A stretch of 64,000 nt of DNA, taken from the NCBI GenBank assembly GCA_025455885.1, contig JALOLR010000001.1:133441-197440 (forward strand), written 5' to 3'. The translations under genes and the position numbers were made by a program. Below, piece by piece: positions 1 through 10,397 of this stretch. This DNA comes from Acidimicrobiales bacterium. Lineage in GTDB: Bacteria > Actinomycetota > Acidimicrobiia > Acidimicrobiales > Acidimicrobilacustridaceae. Numbering within the stretch: the first letter of the stretch is position 1; every line of letters starts with the position of its first letter. The notes below the pieces were generated by a model. The model saw only the letters and a program-made list of their open reading frames with translations. It was not told the origin of the DNA and did not search any database.

Positions 1-1017
1 CTGGCGGTCGAACCGGCCGGGCCGCAGGAGCGCCGGGTCGAGGATGTCGGGCCGGTTGGTGGCGGCGATCATCACGATGCCCGTGGTGACCTCGAAGCCG
101 TCCATCTCGGCGAGCATCTGGTTCAGGGTCTGCTCGCGCTCGTCGTGGCCGCCGCCGAGCCCGGCGCCGCGCTTGCGCCCGATGGAGTCGATCTCGTCGA
201 CGAAGATGATGGCCCGGCCCATCTTGCGGGCGTTCTGGAACAGGTCGCGCACGCGGCTGGCGCCGACCCCCACGAACATCTCCATGAAGTCGGAGCCGGT
301 CACCGAGAGGAACGGCACGCCCGCCTCGCCGGCGACGGCCCGGGCGATGAGGGTCTTGCCGGTGCCCGGGGGGCCGACGAGGAGGATGCCCTTCGGGATC
401 CGGGCGCCGATCTCACCGAACTTCTCGGGGTGCTTCAGGAAGTCGACGACCTCGGTGATGTCCTTCTTGACCTGCTCGTAGCCGGCGACGTCGGCGAAGG
501 TGGTGGCGGGCCGCTCGGCGTCGTAGGTCTTGGCCTTGCTGCGGCCGATGGACATGACGCCGCCCATCTGGCCCTGGGCACGCCGTTGCATCCAGACGAA
601 GAAGCCGATGAGCAGGCCGACGGGCAACAGCAGCGGCAGCAGGCTCGACCAGATGCTGGCCGTGGGCGTCTGGAACTCCACGCCCTTCTCGGTCATGAGC
701 GCCTGGTCCTCGTCGGAGGGCTGGAGCGGGCCGGTGGTGGTGAACTTCGTGCCGTCCTGGAGCGTGCCGGAGATGTCGCCGTTGGTGTTGTCGAAGGTGG
801 CCTCCTGCACCTGGTCGGTGCGGAGGTCCTCGAGGAAGTCGCCGTAGCTGATGGGATCACCCGTCGAACCGCCGAGGAGGCTCGGGAGGAAGAGGGCTGC
901 GGCGATCACGGCGAAGAGCACCCAGATCGTCCACCGGGGCCAACCCTGATCGCCACCGAAGCGCCCGCTCGGGCGCCCGCCTTCGCCGGAGGGGGGAGGC
1001 GTGCTGTCGGGACTCAT
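1..1017 (-). CDS. ftsH: ATP-dependent zinc metalloprotease FtsH, N-terminal part (cut by window edge)
   Basis: Membrane-anchored AAA+ protease that degrades misfolded and regulatory membrane proteins. The first 339 residues are present; the rest of the AAA module and the HExxH protease domain lie beyond base 1. Visible: a short cytoplasmic Pro/Gly-rich leader, a first membrane segment near residues 30-48, an extracytoplasmic domain, a second membrane segment near 125-143, then the AAA domain with Walker A (GPPGTGK, about residue 213), Walker B (IIFVDEID, about 268) and the start of the second region of homology (LRPGRFDRQ). The ATG at 1017 lies 7 nt after a TAGGAT -10 box with no ribosome binding site, so the transcript is probably leaderless. 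It diverges from nothing; DUF3499 lies upstream on the same strand. Family assignment is certain. Confidence 0.97.
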   Translation of the reverse strand, partial: MSPDSTPPPSGEGGRPSGRFGGDQGWPRWTIWVLFAVIAAALFLPSLLGGSTGDPISYGDFLEDLRTDQVQEATFDNTNGDISGTLQDGTKFTTTGPLQPSDEDQALMTEKGVEFQTPTASIWSSLLPLLLPVGLLIGFFVWMQRRAQGQMGGVMSIGRSKAKTYDAERPATTFADVAGYEQVKKDITEVVDFLKHPEKFGEIGARIPKGILLVGPPGTGKTLIARAVAGEAGVPFLSVTGSDFMEMFVGVGASRVRDLFQNARKMGRAIIFVDEIDSIGRKRGAGLGGGHDEREQTLNQMLAEMDGFEVTTGIVMIAATNRPDILDPALLRPGRFDRQ

Positions 1018-1024
1018 GCGGAAG

Positions 1025-1030
1025 ATCCTA
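1025..1030 (-). promoter_or_regulatory. -10 box of ftsH (leaderless)
   Basis: TAGGAT on the minus strand ends 7 nt before the ftsH ATG, placing transcription start at about the start codon. No convincing -35 was picked out. Confidence 0.55.
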
Positions 1031-1069
1031 GATGGGGCGACCGAAAATCCCCGTCTGGGGCGACGGGTT

Positions 1070-1282
1070 TCAGGATGCGATCGCCTCGCCGCTGCGGCGG
1101 TCGACGAGCTGCCACCCGTTGGGCACGGAGAGGGCGTCGGCGTGGCGGGTGCAGACGTCGTAGACGGCGGGGTGCGGTTCGTGGGCGAGGTCGTCGAGCC
1201 ACACCGTGCTGCCGCCGTAGTCGTAGCCGAAGGTGGCCGAGGCCGGCTCGCCGCAACCGGGGCGGGCGCAGGAACGGGTCAT
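1070..1282 (-). CDS. DUF3499 family small protein
   Basis: A 70-residue protein of the actinobacterial DUF3499 family, whose function is unknown. It opens with the typical [14 protein letters not shown] Cys pair (C5, C10). A third Cys occurs in a YDVCTRHA segment (C44) with His residues nearby, suggesting a small zinc-binding fold. The ATG at 1282 is chosen because a TACGGT -10 box sits 6 nt upstream and the family starts exactly here; the frame stays open upstream but the extra sequence is Arg/Pro-rich shadow. It lies upstream of ftsH on the same strand, 52 bases away, and diverges from the CPBP protease gene. Family call is from memory of the motif, not a search. Confidence 0.8.
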   Translation of the reverse strand: MTRSCARPGCGEPASATFGYDYGGSTVWLDDLAHEPHPAVYDVCTRHADALSVPNGWQLVDRRSGEAIAS

Positions 1283-1288
1283 GCCCGG

Positions 1289-1294
1289 ACCGTA
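1289..1294 (-). promoter_or_regulatory. -10 box of DUF3499 gene (leaderless)
   Basis: TACGGT on the minus strand ends 6 nt before the ATG; no ribosome binding site intervenes. Confidence 0.5.
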
Positions 1295-1324
1295 CCCGCA
1301 CCCGGGGGCCCCTCGGCGGACCGG

Positions 1325-1330
1325 TAGCCT
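1325..1330 (+). promoter_or_regulatory. -10 box of CPBP protease gene (leaderless)
   Basis: TAGCCT lies 8 nt before the GTG start at 1339, so this divergent promoter sits within about 30 bp of the DUF3499 promoter. Confidence 0.45.
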
Positions 1331-1338
1331 CGGCCGCC

Positions 1339-2472
1339 GTGAGCCCTGCCGACCGTCGCCCGTCCCGGGTGACGCCCTCCAAGAAGCAGCTGGCCGCCGA
1401 AGCGGCGGAGCGCTCACGGGGCGGTCGGAAGCGCTCGGCGGGGACGGGCGGGAAGGGTCGGGCGGCGTCACCCGGAAAGGCCGACGCGACCTCCGCCGCT
1501 GCGGAGCCCGCCCCCGCGCCGACGAGGAAGGGGCGCCTCCCCGAGGCCGAGGTCGCACCTGCCCGCACCGGCTTCCTCTCCCGGCTCCTCCCGCCGCGCC
1601 CGGTGGCCGCCTCCGCGCCCGGCGGCAGCGGGGCGCCCGACGGTGACGGGGCGGCCGACGGCGAGGCGGGGGCCGAGCGCGAGGGCCGGCCCGTCCCGGC
1701 CGACGGCCGGCGCTACGGCGCCGGGGCCCTGCTGATCGTCTTCCTCGTCGCCCAGGTGCTCGCCTCGGTCGCCTACGGGCTGGTGATCCCCAACACCGAC
1801 TACGACCCTGCGGCGGTCACCGGCACGGGCGGCGCGGTCGGCCGGGCCGCCGACCAGTTCGCCAACGGCCAGGCGATCGTCATCGCCGAGCCGGTCCCGC
1901 TGTGGCTGAGCACGCTGCTCCAGCTCCCGCTGTGGACCGTCTTCATCGTCGGGCCGATCTGGTTCGCCGCGAAGCGCGGCCGGGGCATCGTCGCCGACCT
2001 CGGGCTGCGCATGAAGGCCACCGACGTGCCCCTCGGCCTGGCGATCGGCGTGGCCGCCCAGCTCCTCCTGGTGCCGGCGCTCTACTGGGTCGTCTTCCGG
2101 GCCATCGGCGTGCAGGACGTGTCCGCCGAGGCCCGGGAGCTCACCGACCGGGCCACCGGGCCGCTGTCGGTCCTCCTGCTCTTCGTGATCGTCGGGATCG
2201 GCGCCCCGGTCGCCGAGGAGATCTACTTCCGGGGCATGGCGCTGCCCATCTTCCGGCGGCGCATCGCCCCGCGGTGGGCGGTGCTGGCCTCGGCGGCCTT
2301 CTTCGCCGCCACGCACCTCCAGCCGCTCCAGTTCCCCGCCCTCCTGGTGTTCGGCGTGATCCTCGGCGCGCTCACGGTGCGGTTCGGCCGGTTGGGGCCC
2401 GCGCTGTGGGCCCACGTCGGCTTCAACGTGATCGCCGCCGCCACCCTCGTCTGGGACCTGGGGCTCGCCTGA
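1339..2472 (+). CDS. CPBP family intramembrane glutamic endopeptidase
   Basis: A 377-residue membrane protease of the CAAX/CPBP (Rce1-like, ABI) family. The first 130 residues are a low-complexity Lys/Arg/Ala/Pro-rich cytoplasmic stretch unusual for the family in its length. About six hydrophobic segments follow. Catalytic motifs are present: EEIYFRG (the EExxxR box, about residue 294), a histidine in AATHLQP (about 329), and the C-terminal HVGFNV box. Bacterial members process or modify membrane proteins or act in bacteriocin immunity; the substrate here cannot be inferred. The GTG at 1339 is preferred because of the -10 box 8 nt upstream and because sequence further upstream is antisense to ftsH and DUF3499. 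Confidence 0.88.
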   Translation: MSPADRRPSRVTPSKKQLAAEAAERSRGGRKRSAGTGGKGRAASPGKADATSAAAEPAPAPTRKGRLPEAEVAPARTGFLSRLLPPRPVAASAPGGSGAPDGDGAADGEAGAEREGRPVPADGRRYGAGALLIVFLVAQVLASVAYGLVIPNTDYDPAAVTGTGGAVGRAADQFANGQAIVIAEPVPLWLSTLLQLPLWTVFIVGPIWFAAKRGRGIVADLGLRMKATDVPLGLAIGVAAQLLLVPALYWVVFRAIGVQDVSAEARELTDRATGPLSVLLLFVIVGIGAPVAEEIYFRGMALPIFRRRIAPRWAVLASAAFFAATHLQPLQFPALLVFGVILGALTVRFGRLGPALWAHVGFNVIAAATLVWDLGLA

Positions 2473-2542
2473 GCCGTCGTCCGGTGGGATCGGGTCGACG
2501 CGCTCGGGCGCCGACCCGCGCGGGTGCCACGATGGAGCGGTC

Positions 2543-5101
2543 ATGACCACGAGCGACCAGGCCCCCCCGATCGACGTCGTCGCTCCTCGCGCCCTCGACG
2601 ACGCCGTCGGCGACGCCCGGGACCCGGTCGTCGACCACCTGGCGCGTGCCATCGATCCGCCCGGGCCGTTCCGGCGGCTGGCCGACCTGCCCGGCCGTGC
2701 CGTGCGGTCGATGGGGCAGTGGCGTCTCGAGGCCTGGGTCACGGCGGTCGTCGTCGGCGCGTGCGTGGCCTTCGTGTTCGTCCAGCTCGGACCGGCCGAC
2801 ATCTTCTCGGACACCACGCCGGCGGGGGGCGACATGGGCGCCCACGTGTGGGGCCCGGCGTTCATGCGCGACCACCTGCTGCCGTCGTTCCGGCTCACCG
2901 GGTGGAGCCCCGACTGGTACGCGGGGATGCCCGCCTACCACTTCTACATGGTGCTCCCGTCGTTGGCGATCGCCCTGCTCAGCTTCGTCATCCCCTACGG
3001 CATCGCCTTCAAGCTGGTCGCCATCAGCGGGCTCGTCAGCCTTCCGGTGTGCGCCTGGGCGTTCGGGCGGCTCACCCGGCTGCCGTTCCCCGGCCCGGCG
3101 TTGTTCGCGGTGGGTGCCACGGCCTTCCTGTTCGACCGGTCGTTCTCGATCCTCGGCGGCAACATCGCCTCGACGATGGCCGGCGAGTTCGCCTTCTCGA
3201 TCTCGCTGAGCTTCTGCCTGCTCTTCCTCGGGGTGGTCGGTCGGGGGATGGAGACCGGGCGCCACCGGGCGCTGGCGGCGGTGCTCCTCGCGCTCACGGG
3301 CCTCACCCACCTCATCCCGTTCCTCTTCGCCATCGGCGCCGCGGTGGTGTGGTTCCTGGTCTCGCTGGCCCGTCGCAGCGGCGTCGGCACCCGGTTCTGG
3401 TGGCTTCTCTGCGCCGGTCCGGTCGGGGTGGCGCTCACCGCCTGGTGGCTGGTGCCGTTCTACCTGCGCTCCCCGTACATGAACGACATGGGTTGGGAGA
3501 AGCGCACCACCTTCCTCGACCTGTTGTTCCGACGCGAGAACCTCGACTCCGGCCTCGTCGACGCCCCCCGCATCGAGTGGGTGCTGGTGCTCGCCCTCCT
3601 CGGCGTCGTCATGTCGATCGCCTGGAAGCGTCGGGTCGGCGGCTTCCTGATCCTCACCGCCGTGGCCGTGGCGCTGGCCTTCTGGCTCGTCCCCCAGGGC
3701 CGGTTGTGGAACGCCCGGCTGCTCCCGTTCTGGTACCTCAGCCTGTACCTGCTGGCGGCGCTCGGGGTGGCCGAGCTCGGCCGCACCATCGCCACGCTGG
3801 TGGCCCGCGACCCCGACCGCCCCGTGCGGGGGGTCAACGTGGCCACCGCGGTCGGGGCCCTGGCCGTCGTGATCGTGTCGCTGGCGATGCCCCTGCGGGT
3901 CATGCCCGGCGGGAGCCTCGGGGGGGACGGGATCTACCGGTGGGGCCCGCTCTCGACGACCGACAACAGCTTCGTCGGCTCGTGGGCCCGGTGGAACTTC
4001 AAGGGCTACGAGGAGAAGCCGGCCTACCCCGAGTACCAGGCGATCGTGTCGACGATGGCCGAGCTCGGCGAGACCCGGGGGTGTGGCCGTGCCATGTGGG
4101 AGCACGAGGAGCAGCACGACCGCTACGGCACGCCCATGGCCCTGATGCTGCTGCCGTTCTGGACCGACGGCTGCATCGGGTCGATGGAGGGCCTCTTCTT
4201 CGAGTCCTCCTCGACCACGCCGTACCACTTCCTCGTGCAGGACGAGCTCTCGACGGCGCCGTCCAACGCCCAGCGCGACCTGCCGTACTCGCCGGGGGCA
4301 CCCACCGACGCCGAGTTCGAGATCGGGGTCCAGCACATGCAGCTGCTCGGCGTCTCGTACTACATGGCCATCTCGGAGCGCATGATCGACCTGGCCCGGG
4401 CCGACCCGAGGCTGGAGGAGGTCGCCTCCTCCGGGCCGTGGGTCGTGTTCTCGGTGCTCGACAGCGACCCCGTGGTCCCCCTCGACAACGAGCCCGTCGT
4501 CCTCACCGGTGTCGACCCCGGCGGAGAGTGGCTCGAGGCCGTGCTGCCCTGGTACGAGGACCCGAACCAGTGGTCGGTGTTCCTCGCCGCCGACGGGCCG
4601 TCGGAGTGGGCCCGCATCGAACCCGGCCAGTCGCCGGCCGCGGTGCCGACCGAGCCCGTCGCCGTCACCGACGTCGACCTGGGCACCGACACCATCTCGT
4701 TCCAGGTGAGCCAGACCGGGACCCCCGTGCTGGTCAAGACCTCGTACTTCCCGAACTGGAAGGTGGAAGGAGCCGAGGGCCCCTGGCGGATCAGCCCCAA
4801 CCTGATGGTGGTGGTCCCGACCGCCGACGAGGTCACCCTCAGTTACGGCACCACGCCGGTCGACTGGCTCGGGTGGGCCATCACCGCCCTCGGCGTGGTG
4901 GGCCTCGTGCTCCTGGTGCGCGCCGGGCCCCTGGCGATGCCCGCCCCGCTCCCGTGGGGACGCCGCGGCGGGGAGGAACCGCCCCCGGACACCGGCGTCG
5001 CGGCGTCGGACTTCGACCCGGCGACGATCGTCCTCGGCCCTCTCCCGTCGGCGCCCCCCCCGGCGCCGTCGGGCGACGGAACGGTGGACCCTCCTCCGTG
5101 A
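2543..5101 (+). CDS. GT-C-like polytopic membrane protein (6-pyruvoyl-tetrahydropterin synthase-related family)
   Basis: An 852-residue integral membrane protein. After a cytoplasmic leader and a first membrane helix (about 63-81) comes GGDMGAHVWG with Asp97, the position where GT-C glycosyltransferases carry their catalytic acidic residue. Ten or more helices follow up to about residue 460, then a large extracytoplasmic domain (about 480-770) and a final helix (about 775-795) with a Pro-rich tail. This resembles the PTPS_related/YfhO-type membrane families, which despite the name are thought to move lipid-linked sugars. The next gene, a dolichyl-phosphate-sugar-type GT2, overlaps its stop codon, so it probably supplies the polyprenyl-phosphate sugar donor. 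Function in envelope glycan or protein glycosylation is inference. Confidence 0.7.
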   Translation: MTTSDQAPPIDVVAPRALDDAVGDARDPVVDHLARAIDPPGPFRRLADLPGRAVRSMGQWRLEAWVTAVVVGACVAFVFVQLGPADIFSDTTPAGGDMGAHVWGPAFMRDHLLPSFRLTGWSPDWYAGMPAYHFYMVLPSLAIALLSFVIPYGIAFKLVAISGLVSLPVCAWAFGRLTRLPFPGPALFAVGATAFLFDRSFSILGGNIASTMAGEFAFSISLSFCLLFLGVVGRGMETGRHRALAAVLLALTGLTHLIPFLFAIGAAVVWFLVSLARRSGVGTRFWWLLCAGPVGVALTAWWLVPFYLRSPYMNDMGWEKRTTFLDLLFRRENLDSGLVDAPRIEWVLVLALLGVVMSIAWKRRVGGFLILTAVAVALAFWLVPQGRLWNARLLPFWYLSLYLLAALGVAELGRTIATLVARDPDRPVRGVNVATAVGALAVVIVSLAMPLRVMPGGSLGGDGIYRWGPLSTTDNSFVGSWARWNFKGYEEKPAYPEYQAIVSTMAELGETRGCGRAMWEHEEQHDRYGTPMALMLLPFWTDGCIGSMEGLFFESSSTTPYHFLVQDELSTAPSNAQRDLPYSPGAPTDAEFEIGVQHMQLLGVSYYMAISERMIDLARADPRLEEVASSGPWVVFSVLDSDPVVPLDNEPVVLTGVDPGGEWLEAVLPWYEDPNQWSVFLAADGPSEWARIEPGQSPAAVPTEPVAVTDVDLGTDTISFQVSQTGTPVLVKTSYFPNWKVEGAEGPWRISPNLMVVVPTADEVTLSYGTTPVDWLGWAITALGVVGLVLLVRAGPLAMPAPLPWGRRGGEEPPPDTGVAASDFDPATIVLGPLPSAPPPAPSGDGTVDPPP

Positions 5102-6018
5102 CCCGCCCCCTCCTGCGCTCACTCGTGCTGGTCGCGGCCACGAGCGTCGTCACCGTCATCGCACTGAACCGCTGGCAGCGTGGCCTGTCGCCACTGCGCG
5201 CCGACCTCGACCGGCGCCACGACCGGCTCCCCTCGCCCGGTTCGGCGAGGCTCAGCGTCGTGGTCCCCGCCTTCCGGGAGGCCTCCCGCATCGGGCCCAC
5301 GGTCGCCGAGTTGCGGCGGGCCCTCGACGTCGTCGACGCCTACGGCGGCGTCGAGATCGTCGTCGTCGACGACGGCTCCGACGACGGCACCGCCGAGGCC
5401 GCCGAGGCGGCCGGCGCCGACGTGGTGGTCCGTCACGACCGCAACCGCGGCAAGGGCGCCGCGGTGCGCACCGGGGTGCTGGCCGCCCGCGGGCGAACCG
5501 TCGTGTTCACCGACGCCGACCTCGCCTACTCCCCCGACCAGATCCCCGGACTGGTCACCCTCGTGGAGGACGGGTGGGACGTCGTGGTGGGCAGCCGTCG
5601 CCACACCGACACCACCACCCTGGTCCGGGCCCGCCGGCTGCGCGAGGTCGGCGGTCGGGCCATCAACGTCCTCACCCGCGCGGTGCTGCTCGGGCGCTAC
5701 CGCGACACCCAGTGCGGGCTGAAGGCGTTCCGGTCCGACACCGCCGCGCTGATCTTCGCCAAGACCCGTGTCGACGGCTTCGCGTTCGACGTCGAGGTGT
5801 TCCACCTCGTCGAGCGCTACCACCTCTCGCTGACCGAGGTCCCCGTCACGATCACCAATTCGGGCCGGTCCTCGGTCAACGTGGCCCGCGACGCGCTGGG
5901 CCTCGTCCGGGACCTCTTCCGGGTGCGGCAGTGGGCGGCCGAGGGCCGCTACGACCTCACCGGCGACGACCTCCTGGGCCGTCCCACGCCGACGGAGGGT
6001 CTCGGGGCGGCGCACTAG
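5098..6018 (+). CDS. Glycosyltransferase family 2, dolichyl-phosphate beta-glucosyltransferase type
   Basis: A 306-residue GT2 enzyme expected to transfer a sugar from NDP-sugar to polyprenyl phosphate on the inner membrane face. One N-terminal hydrophobic helix (about 5-23) anchors it. The GT-A fold shows VVVPAFREASRI (about 54), DDGSDDGTA (about 91), the metal-binding FTDADLAY (about 137), then VVGSRR and a QCGLKAFR segment typical of ALG5-like enzymes. The GTG start at 5098 overlaps the TGA of the preceding gene (GTGA), indicating translational coupling. Its TAG stop doubles as the first bases of the phosphomannomutase -10 box. Confidence 0.88.
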   Translation: MTRPLLRSLVLVAATSVVTVIALNRWQRGLSPLRADLDRRHDRLPSPGSARLSVVVPAFREASRIGPTVAELRRALDVVDAYGGVEIVVVDDGSDDGTAEAAEAAGADVVVRHDRNRGKGAAVRTGVLAARGRTVVFTDADLAYSPDQIPGLVTLVEDGWDVVVGSRRHTDTTTLVRARRLREVGGRAINVLTRAVLLGRYRDTQCGLKAFRSDTAALIFAKTRVDGFAFDVEVFHLVERYHLSLTEVPVTITNSGRSSVNVARDALGLVRDLFRVRQWAAEGRYDLTGDDLLGRPTPTEGLGAAH

Positions 6019-6021
6019 GGT
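6016..6021 (+). promoter_or_regulatory. -10 box of phosphomannomutase gene, overlapping upstream stop codon
   Basis: TAGGGT begins with the TAG stop of the GT2 gene and ends 7 nt before the ATG at 6029. No ribosome binding site is visible, so the transcript is probably leaderless. Confidence 0.5.
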
Positions 6022-6028
6022 CGGCGCG

Positions 6029-7432
6029 ATGGCCCCCGCCGATCCCGCCTCCCTCGACGCCATCTTCAAGGCCTACGACATCCGGGGTGTGGTCCCCGAC
6101 CAGCTCGACGCCGACCTGCTCGAGCGGATCGGCGCGGCGTTCGCCCGCTTCGCGGCCGACGAGAGCGGCGCCGACCACGTCCTGTTGGCCCACGACATGC
6201 GCCCCTCGGGGCCGGAGTTCACCGCGGCGTTCGCTCGCGGCGTCACCGGTCAGGGCCTCGACGTGGTGCACCTCGGGCTCGCGTCGACCGACCTGCTCTT
6301 CTGGGCGGCGGGGGAGTACGACGCCCCCGGGGCCATGCTGACCGCCTCCCACAACCCCGCGCGGTACAACGGCATCAAGCTCTGCCTCGCCGGCGCCCGT
6401 CCGGTGGGCGAGGACACGGGCCTCGCCCGCATCAAGGCCGACACCGCGACCGGCCTCCCGCCGGTGGAGCCCGCGGGCGTGGAGTCCCGCCGGGACGACG
6501 CGCTCGAGGCGTTCGCCGCCCACGTGCGCTCGTTCGTCGACGTCGACACCCTGGCCTCGTTCCGGGTCGTCGCCGACACCGCCAACGGCATGGGCGGCCT
6601 CACCGCCCCGGCGATCTTCGCGGGGCTGCCCGTCACGCTCGACGTCCTCTACGGCGAGCTGGACGGCACCTTCCCCAACCACCCCGCCGACCCCATCCAG
6701 CCCGAGAACCTCGTCGACCTGCAGGCCCGGGTCCTCGAGACGGGCGCCGACATCGGGCTGGCCTTCGACGGCGACGCCGACCGCGTCTTCCTGGTCGACG
6801 ACCGCGGCGAGCTGGTGTCGGGCTCGCTCACGACCGCCATCGTGGCCGCCGCGATGCTCGACCAGCACCCCGGGGCGACCATCCTCCACAACCTCATCTG
6901 CTCGAAGGCCGTGCCCGAGGTCATCGTCGAGCACGGCGGCACCCCGGTGCGCACCCGGGTGGGCCACTCGTTCATCAAGCAGGTCATGGCCGAGACGGGG
7001 GCCGCCTTCGGCGGCGAGCACTCGGGCCACTACTACTTCCGCGACAACTACCGGGCCGACTCGGGCATCATCGCCGCGGTCGTCGTCCTCGGTGTCCTGT
7101 CCCGGGCCGGGGTGCCCCTCTCGGAGTTGCGCCGCCCCTACGAGCGCTACGCGGCGTCGGGGGAGATCAACACGGTGGTGCCCGATCCGCGCGCCGTCAT
7201 CGACGCGGTGGCCGGGCACTACGCCGACGCCACGCAGGATCGTCTCGACGGACTCACCGTCGATCTCACCACCGGCCCCGCCGCCGACCCGGCCGACCCG
7301 TGGTGGTTCAACCTGCGCCCCTCCAACACCGAACCCCTCCTCCGCCTCAACCTCGAGGCGCCCGACCGGGCGTCGTGCGACCGCCACGTCGCCGAGGTCC
7401 GGGCCCTCATCAGCTCCGTCGCCGGCTCCTGA
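6029..7432 (+). CDS. manB: Phosphomannomutase/phosphoglucomutase
   Basis: A 467-residue alpha-D-phosphohexomutase interconverting hexose-6-phosphate and hexose-1-phosphate, supplying NDP-sugar synthesis. All four family motifs are visible: the phosphoserine loop TASHNPARYNG (Ser107), the magnesium loop DGDADR (about 246-251), the sugar-binding loop GGEHSGHYYF (about 330) and the phosphate-binding loop RPSNTEP near the C terminus (about 433). Length is normal for the bacterial PMM/PGM group. It starts a run with the Trm112-like and PGI/PMI-like genes, an order seen repeatedly in actinobacteria, which supports a mannose/glucose-phosphate role. The symbol is by family; glucose versus mannose preference cannot be told. 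Confidence 0.93.
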   Translation: MAPADPASLDAIFKAYDIRGVVPDQLDADLLERIGAAFARFAADESGADHVLLAHDMRPSGPEFTAAFARGVTGQGLDVVHLGLASTDLLFWAAGEYDAPGAMLTASHNPARYNGIKLCLAGARPVGEDTGLARIKADTATGLPPVEPAGVESRRDDALEAFAAHVRSFVDVDTLASFRVVADTANGMGGLTAPAIFAGLPVTLDVLYGELDGTFPNHPADPIQPENLVDLQARVLETGADIGLAFDGDADRVFLVDDRGELVSGSLTTAIVAAAMLDQHPGATILHNLICSKAVPEVIVEHGGTPVRTRVGHSFIKQVMAETGAAFGGEHSGHYYFRDNYRADSGIIAAVVVLGVLSRAGVPLSELRRPYERYAASGEINTVVPDPRAVIDAVAGHYADATQDRLDGLTVDLTTGPAADPADPWWFNLRPSNTEPLLRLNLEAPDRASCDRHVAEVRALISSVAGS

Positions 7433-7461
7433 CCGACGACCCGACGCCCGCAAGGAACCCC

Positions 7462-7698
7462 ATGGCCCTCGACCCGCAACTGCTCGAGATCCTCGCCTGC
7501 CCCGAGGACAAGGGCCCGCTGCTCTATTTCGCCGACGAGAACGTGCTGTACAACCCCCGCCTGCACCGCCGGTACGACGTGCGTGACGACATCCCGATCA
7601 TGCTGGTCGACGAGGCCACCACGGTCGACGACGACGAGCACGCCCGACTGGTGGCCAAGGCCGACGCCGAGGGGATCCGCCCCACCTTCGAGGCCTGA
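7462..7698 (+). CDS. Trm112/UPF0434 family small protein
   Basis: A 78-residue protein beginning MALDPQLLEILACPEDKGPL, the hallmark of Trm112-like proteins. Eukaryotic and archaeal relatives activate methyltransferases; bacterial ones are mostly uncharacterised. The usual zinc-knuckle cysteines are reduced here to a single Cys (C13), so metal binding is doubtful. The C-terminal DIPIMLVDEATTV segment is typical. It lies 29 nt after the phosphohexomutase stop, preceded by CAAGGAACCCC (possible binding site AAGGAA), and 2 nt before the isomerase, so the three are likely one operon. Confidence 0.85.
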   Translation: MALDPQLLEILACPEDKGPLLYFADENVLYNPRLHRRYDVRDDIPIMLVDEATTVDDDEHARLVAKADAEGIRPTFEA

Positions 7699-7700
7699 GC

Positions 7701-8741
7701 GTGGTCCTCGACAGCCTGGGCATGTTCGACGCCGCCGCGGCGGCGCCCGAGCAGCTCGCCGTCGCCGTCGAGAGCTCCCGGTCCCGCCTCGCCGACCACC
7801 CGCTGCCTCCCCACGACGAGATCGAGAACGTCGTGGTGCTCGGTGCCGGTGCGGCCGGGCTCGCCGGCGAGGTGGTGCGGGAGGTGGCGGGCCCGCTCAT
7901 GCCCGTCCCCCTCCTGGTCCACAAGGGCTACGGGCTGCCCAACTTCGTCGGCCCGTCCACCCTGGTCCTGGCGGTGTCGTTCACCGGCGACACCGAGGAG
8001 ACGGTCGAGGCGGCCACCGAGGCGGTCCTCGCCGGGGCGGCGCTCGTCTCGACCTCGACGGGCGGGCGGCTGGCCGCGCTGGCCCACACCGAGGGCACCC
8101 TCCACCTGCCGGTCGCTGCGGGTGCCCCCACCGACCGCTCCGCCCTCGGTGCGCTCGTCGCGCCCCCGCTCCTGGCGCTCGAGCGCGTGGGGCTCTTCCC
8201 GGGCGGTGGGAGCTGGATCGGCGCGGCGATCGACCAGCTGGGGCGCCGTCGTGACGAGCTCGTCGTCGTCGGCAACGCGGCCCACCAGCTCGCCCACCGC
8301 CTGGCCCGGGCCTTCCCGCTGGTCTACGGCGGGGGAGGACCGGGCGGGACCGCTGCGTCGTGGTGGAAGGCGCAGTTCAACGCCAACGCCAAGGTGCCGG
8401 CCTTCGCCGGCCGCCTCCCCGAGGCCGGCCACGACGACCTCGCCGGGTGGGGCCAGGACGGCGACGTCACCCGCCAGATCATGCAGCTGGTGCTGCTGCG
8501 CCACGACTTCGAGCACCCGCAGGTGGCCCGGGCGTTCGGGGTCCTCGACGACCTGCTCGGCGAGGTGACCGGCCGGGTCCACGTCGTCGAGGCCGCCGGC
8601 GAGGGGATGCTGGCCCAGCTCCTCGATCTCGCCCTGTTCGGCACGGTGGCCTCGCTGTACGCCGCCACCGAGCAGGGCGTCGACCCCGGGCCCACGCCCG
8701 CCCTCGACGAGATCGCGTTCCGCCTCTCCGCCGAGGGCTGA
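7701..8741 (+). CDS. SIS-domain protein, bifunctional phosphoglucose/phosphomannose isomerase-like
   Basis: A 346-residue sugar isomerase-fold protein. Two SIS subdomains are visible: [16 protein letters not shown] with the [13 protein letters not shown] loop (residues about 48-110), and a C-terminal bacterial PGI/PMI domain (about 180-340). The FTGDTEET segment corresponds to the S(F)SGxTxET phosphate-binding loop. Members interconvert glucose-6-P, mannose-6-P and fructose-6-P, or act as pseudo-enzymes beside ManB in actinobacteria. The GTG start lies 2 nt after the Trm112-like stop. Context with a hexose-phosphate mutase and a GT2 points to production of mannose-containing glycans. Whether it is catalytically active cannot be judged from sequence alone. 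Confidence 0.85.
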   Translation: MVLDSLGMFDAAAAAPEQLAVAVESSRSRLADHPLPPHDEIENVVVLGAGAAGLAGEVVREVAGPLMPVPLLVHKGYGLPNFVGPSTLVLAVSFTGDTEETVEAATEAVLAGAALVSTSTGGRLAALAHTEGTLHLPVAAGAPTDRSALGALVAPPLLALERVGLFPGGGSWIGAAIDQLGRRRDELVVVGNAAHQLAHRLARAFPLVYGGGGPGGTAASWWKAQFNANAKVPAFAGRLPEAGHDDLAGWGQDGDVTRQIMQLVLLRHDFEHPQVARAFGVLDDLLGEVTGRVHVVEAAGEGMLAQLLDLALFGTVASLYAATEQGVDPGPTPALDEIAFRLSAEG

Positions 8742-8791
8742 CCGGCGAGGAGGTCGAGCTCCTCGGATCGCGACCGCGGTCGGGGCGTGGG

Positions 8792-8902
8792 TACGATCGT
8801 CCGCTCCGGGCTGTGCAGCGAGGGTCAGACGGCCCCAGCCCGCCTCCGTCAGGGGCCCTGGCGCCGCCCAGGCGCGCCCACCCCGCAACCAGAGAGCGAC
8901 GA
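8792..8902 (+). promoter_or_regulatory. ahcY promoter and structured leader
   Basis: TACGAT at 8792-8797 is a good -10 box and would give a leader of about 100 nt before the ahcY ATG at 8903. The leader contains two competing GC-rich stems: GGCCCC (8831-8836) with GGGGCC (8852-8857), and CCTGG (8857-8861) with CCAGG (8868-8872). I looked for the SAH riboswitch consensus and did not find it. Any regulatory role is unproven. Confidence 0.35.
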
Positions 8903-10366
<1,464 letters not shown>

Positions 10367-10397
10367 CGCGACCGGTCCGCCGGTCCGAGGGGGAACG

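Noticed and set aside
2524-6018. 1164-codon open frame spanning the GT-C-like gene
   Set aside because: The N-terminal part is an Arg/Pro-rich shadow of the GT-C-like gene; only the section after the GTG at 5098 is the GT2 gene.
8792-8902. Known SAH riboswitch before ahcY
   Set aside because: The conserved SAH riboswitch core could not be matched in this leader.
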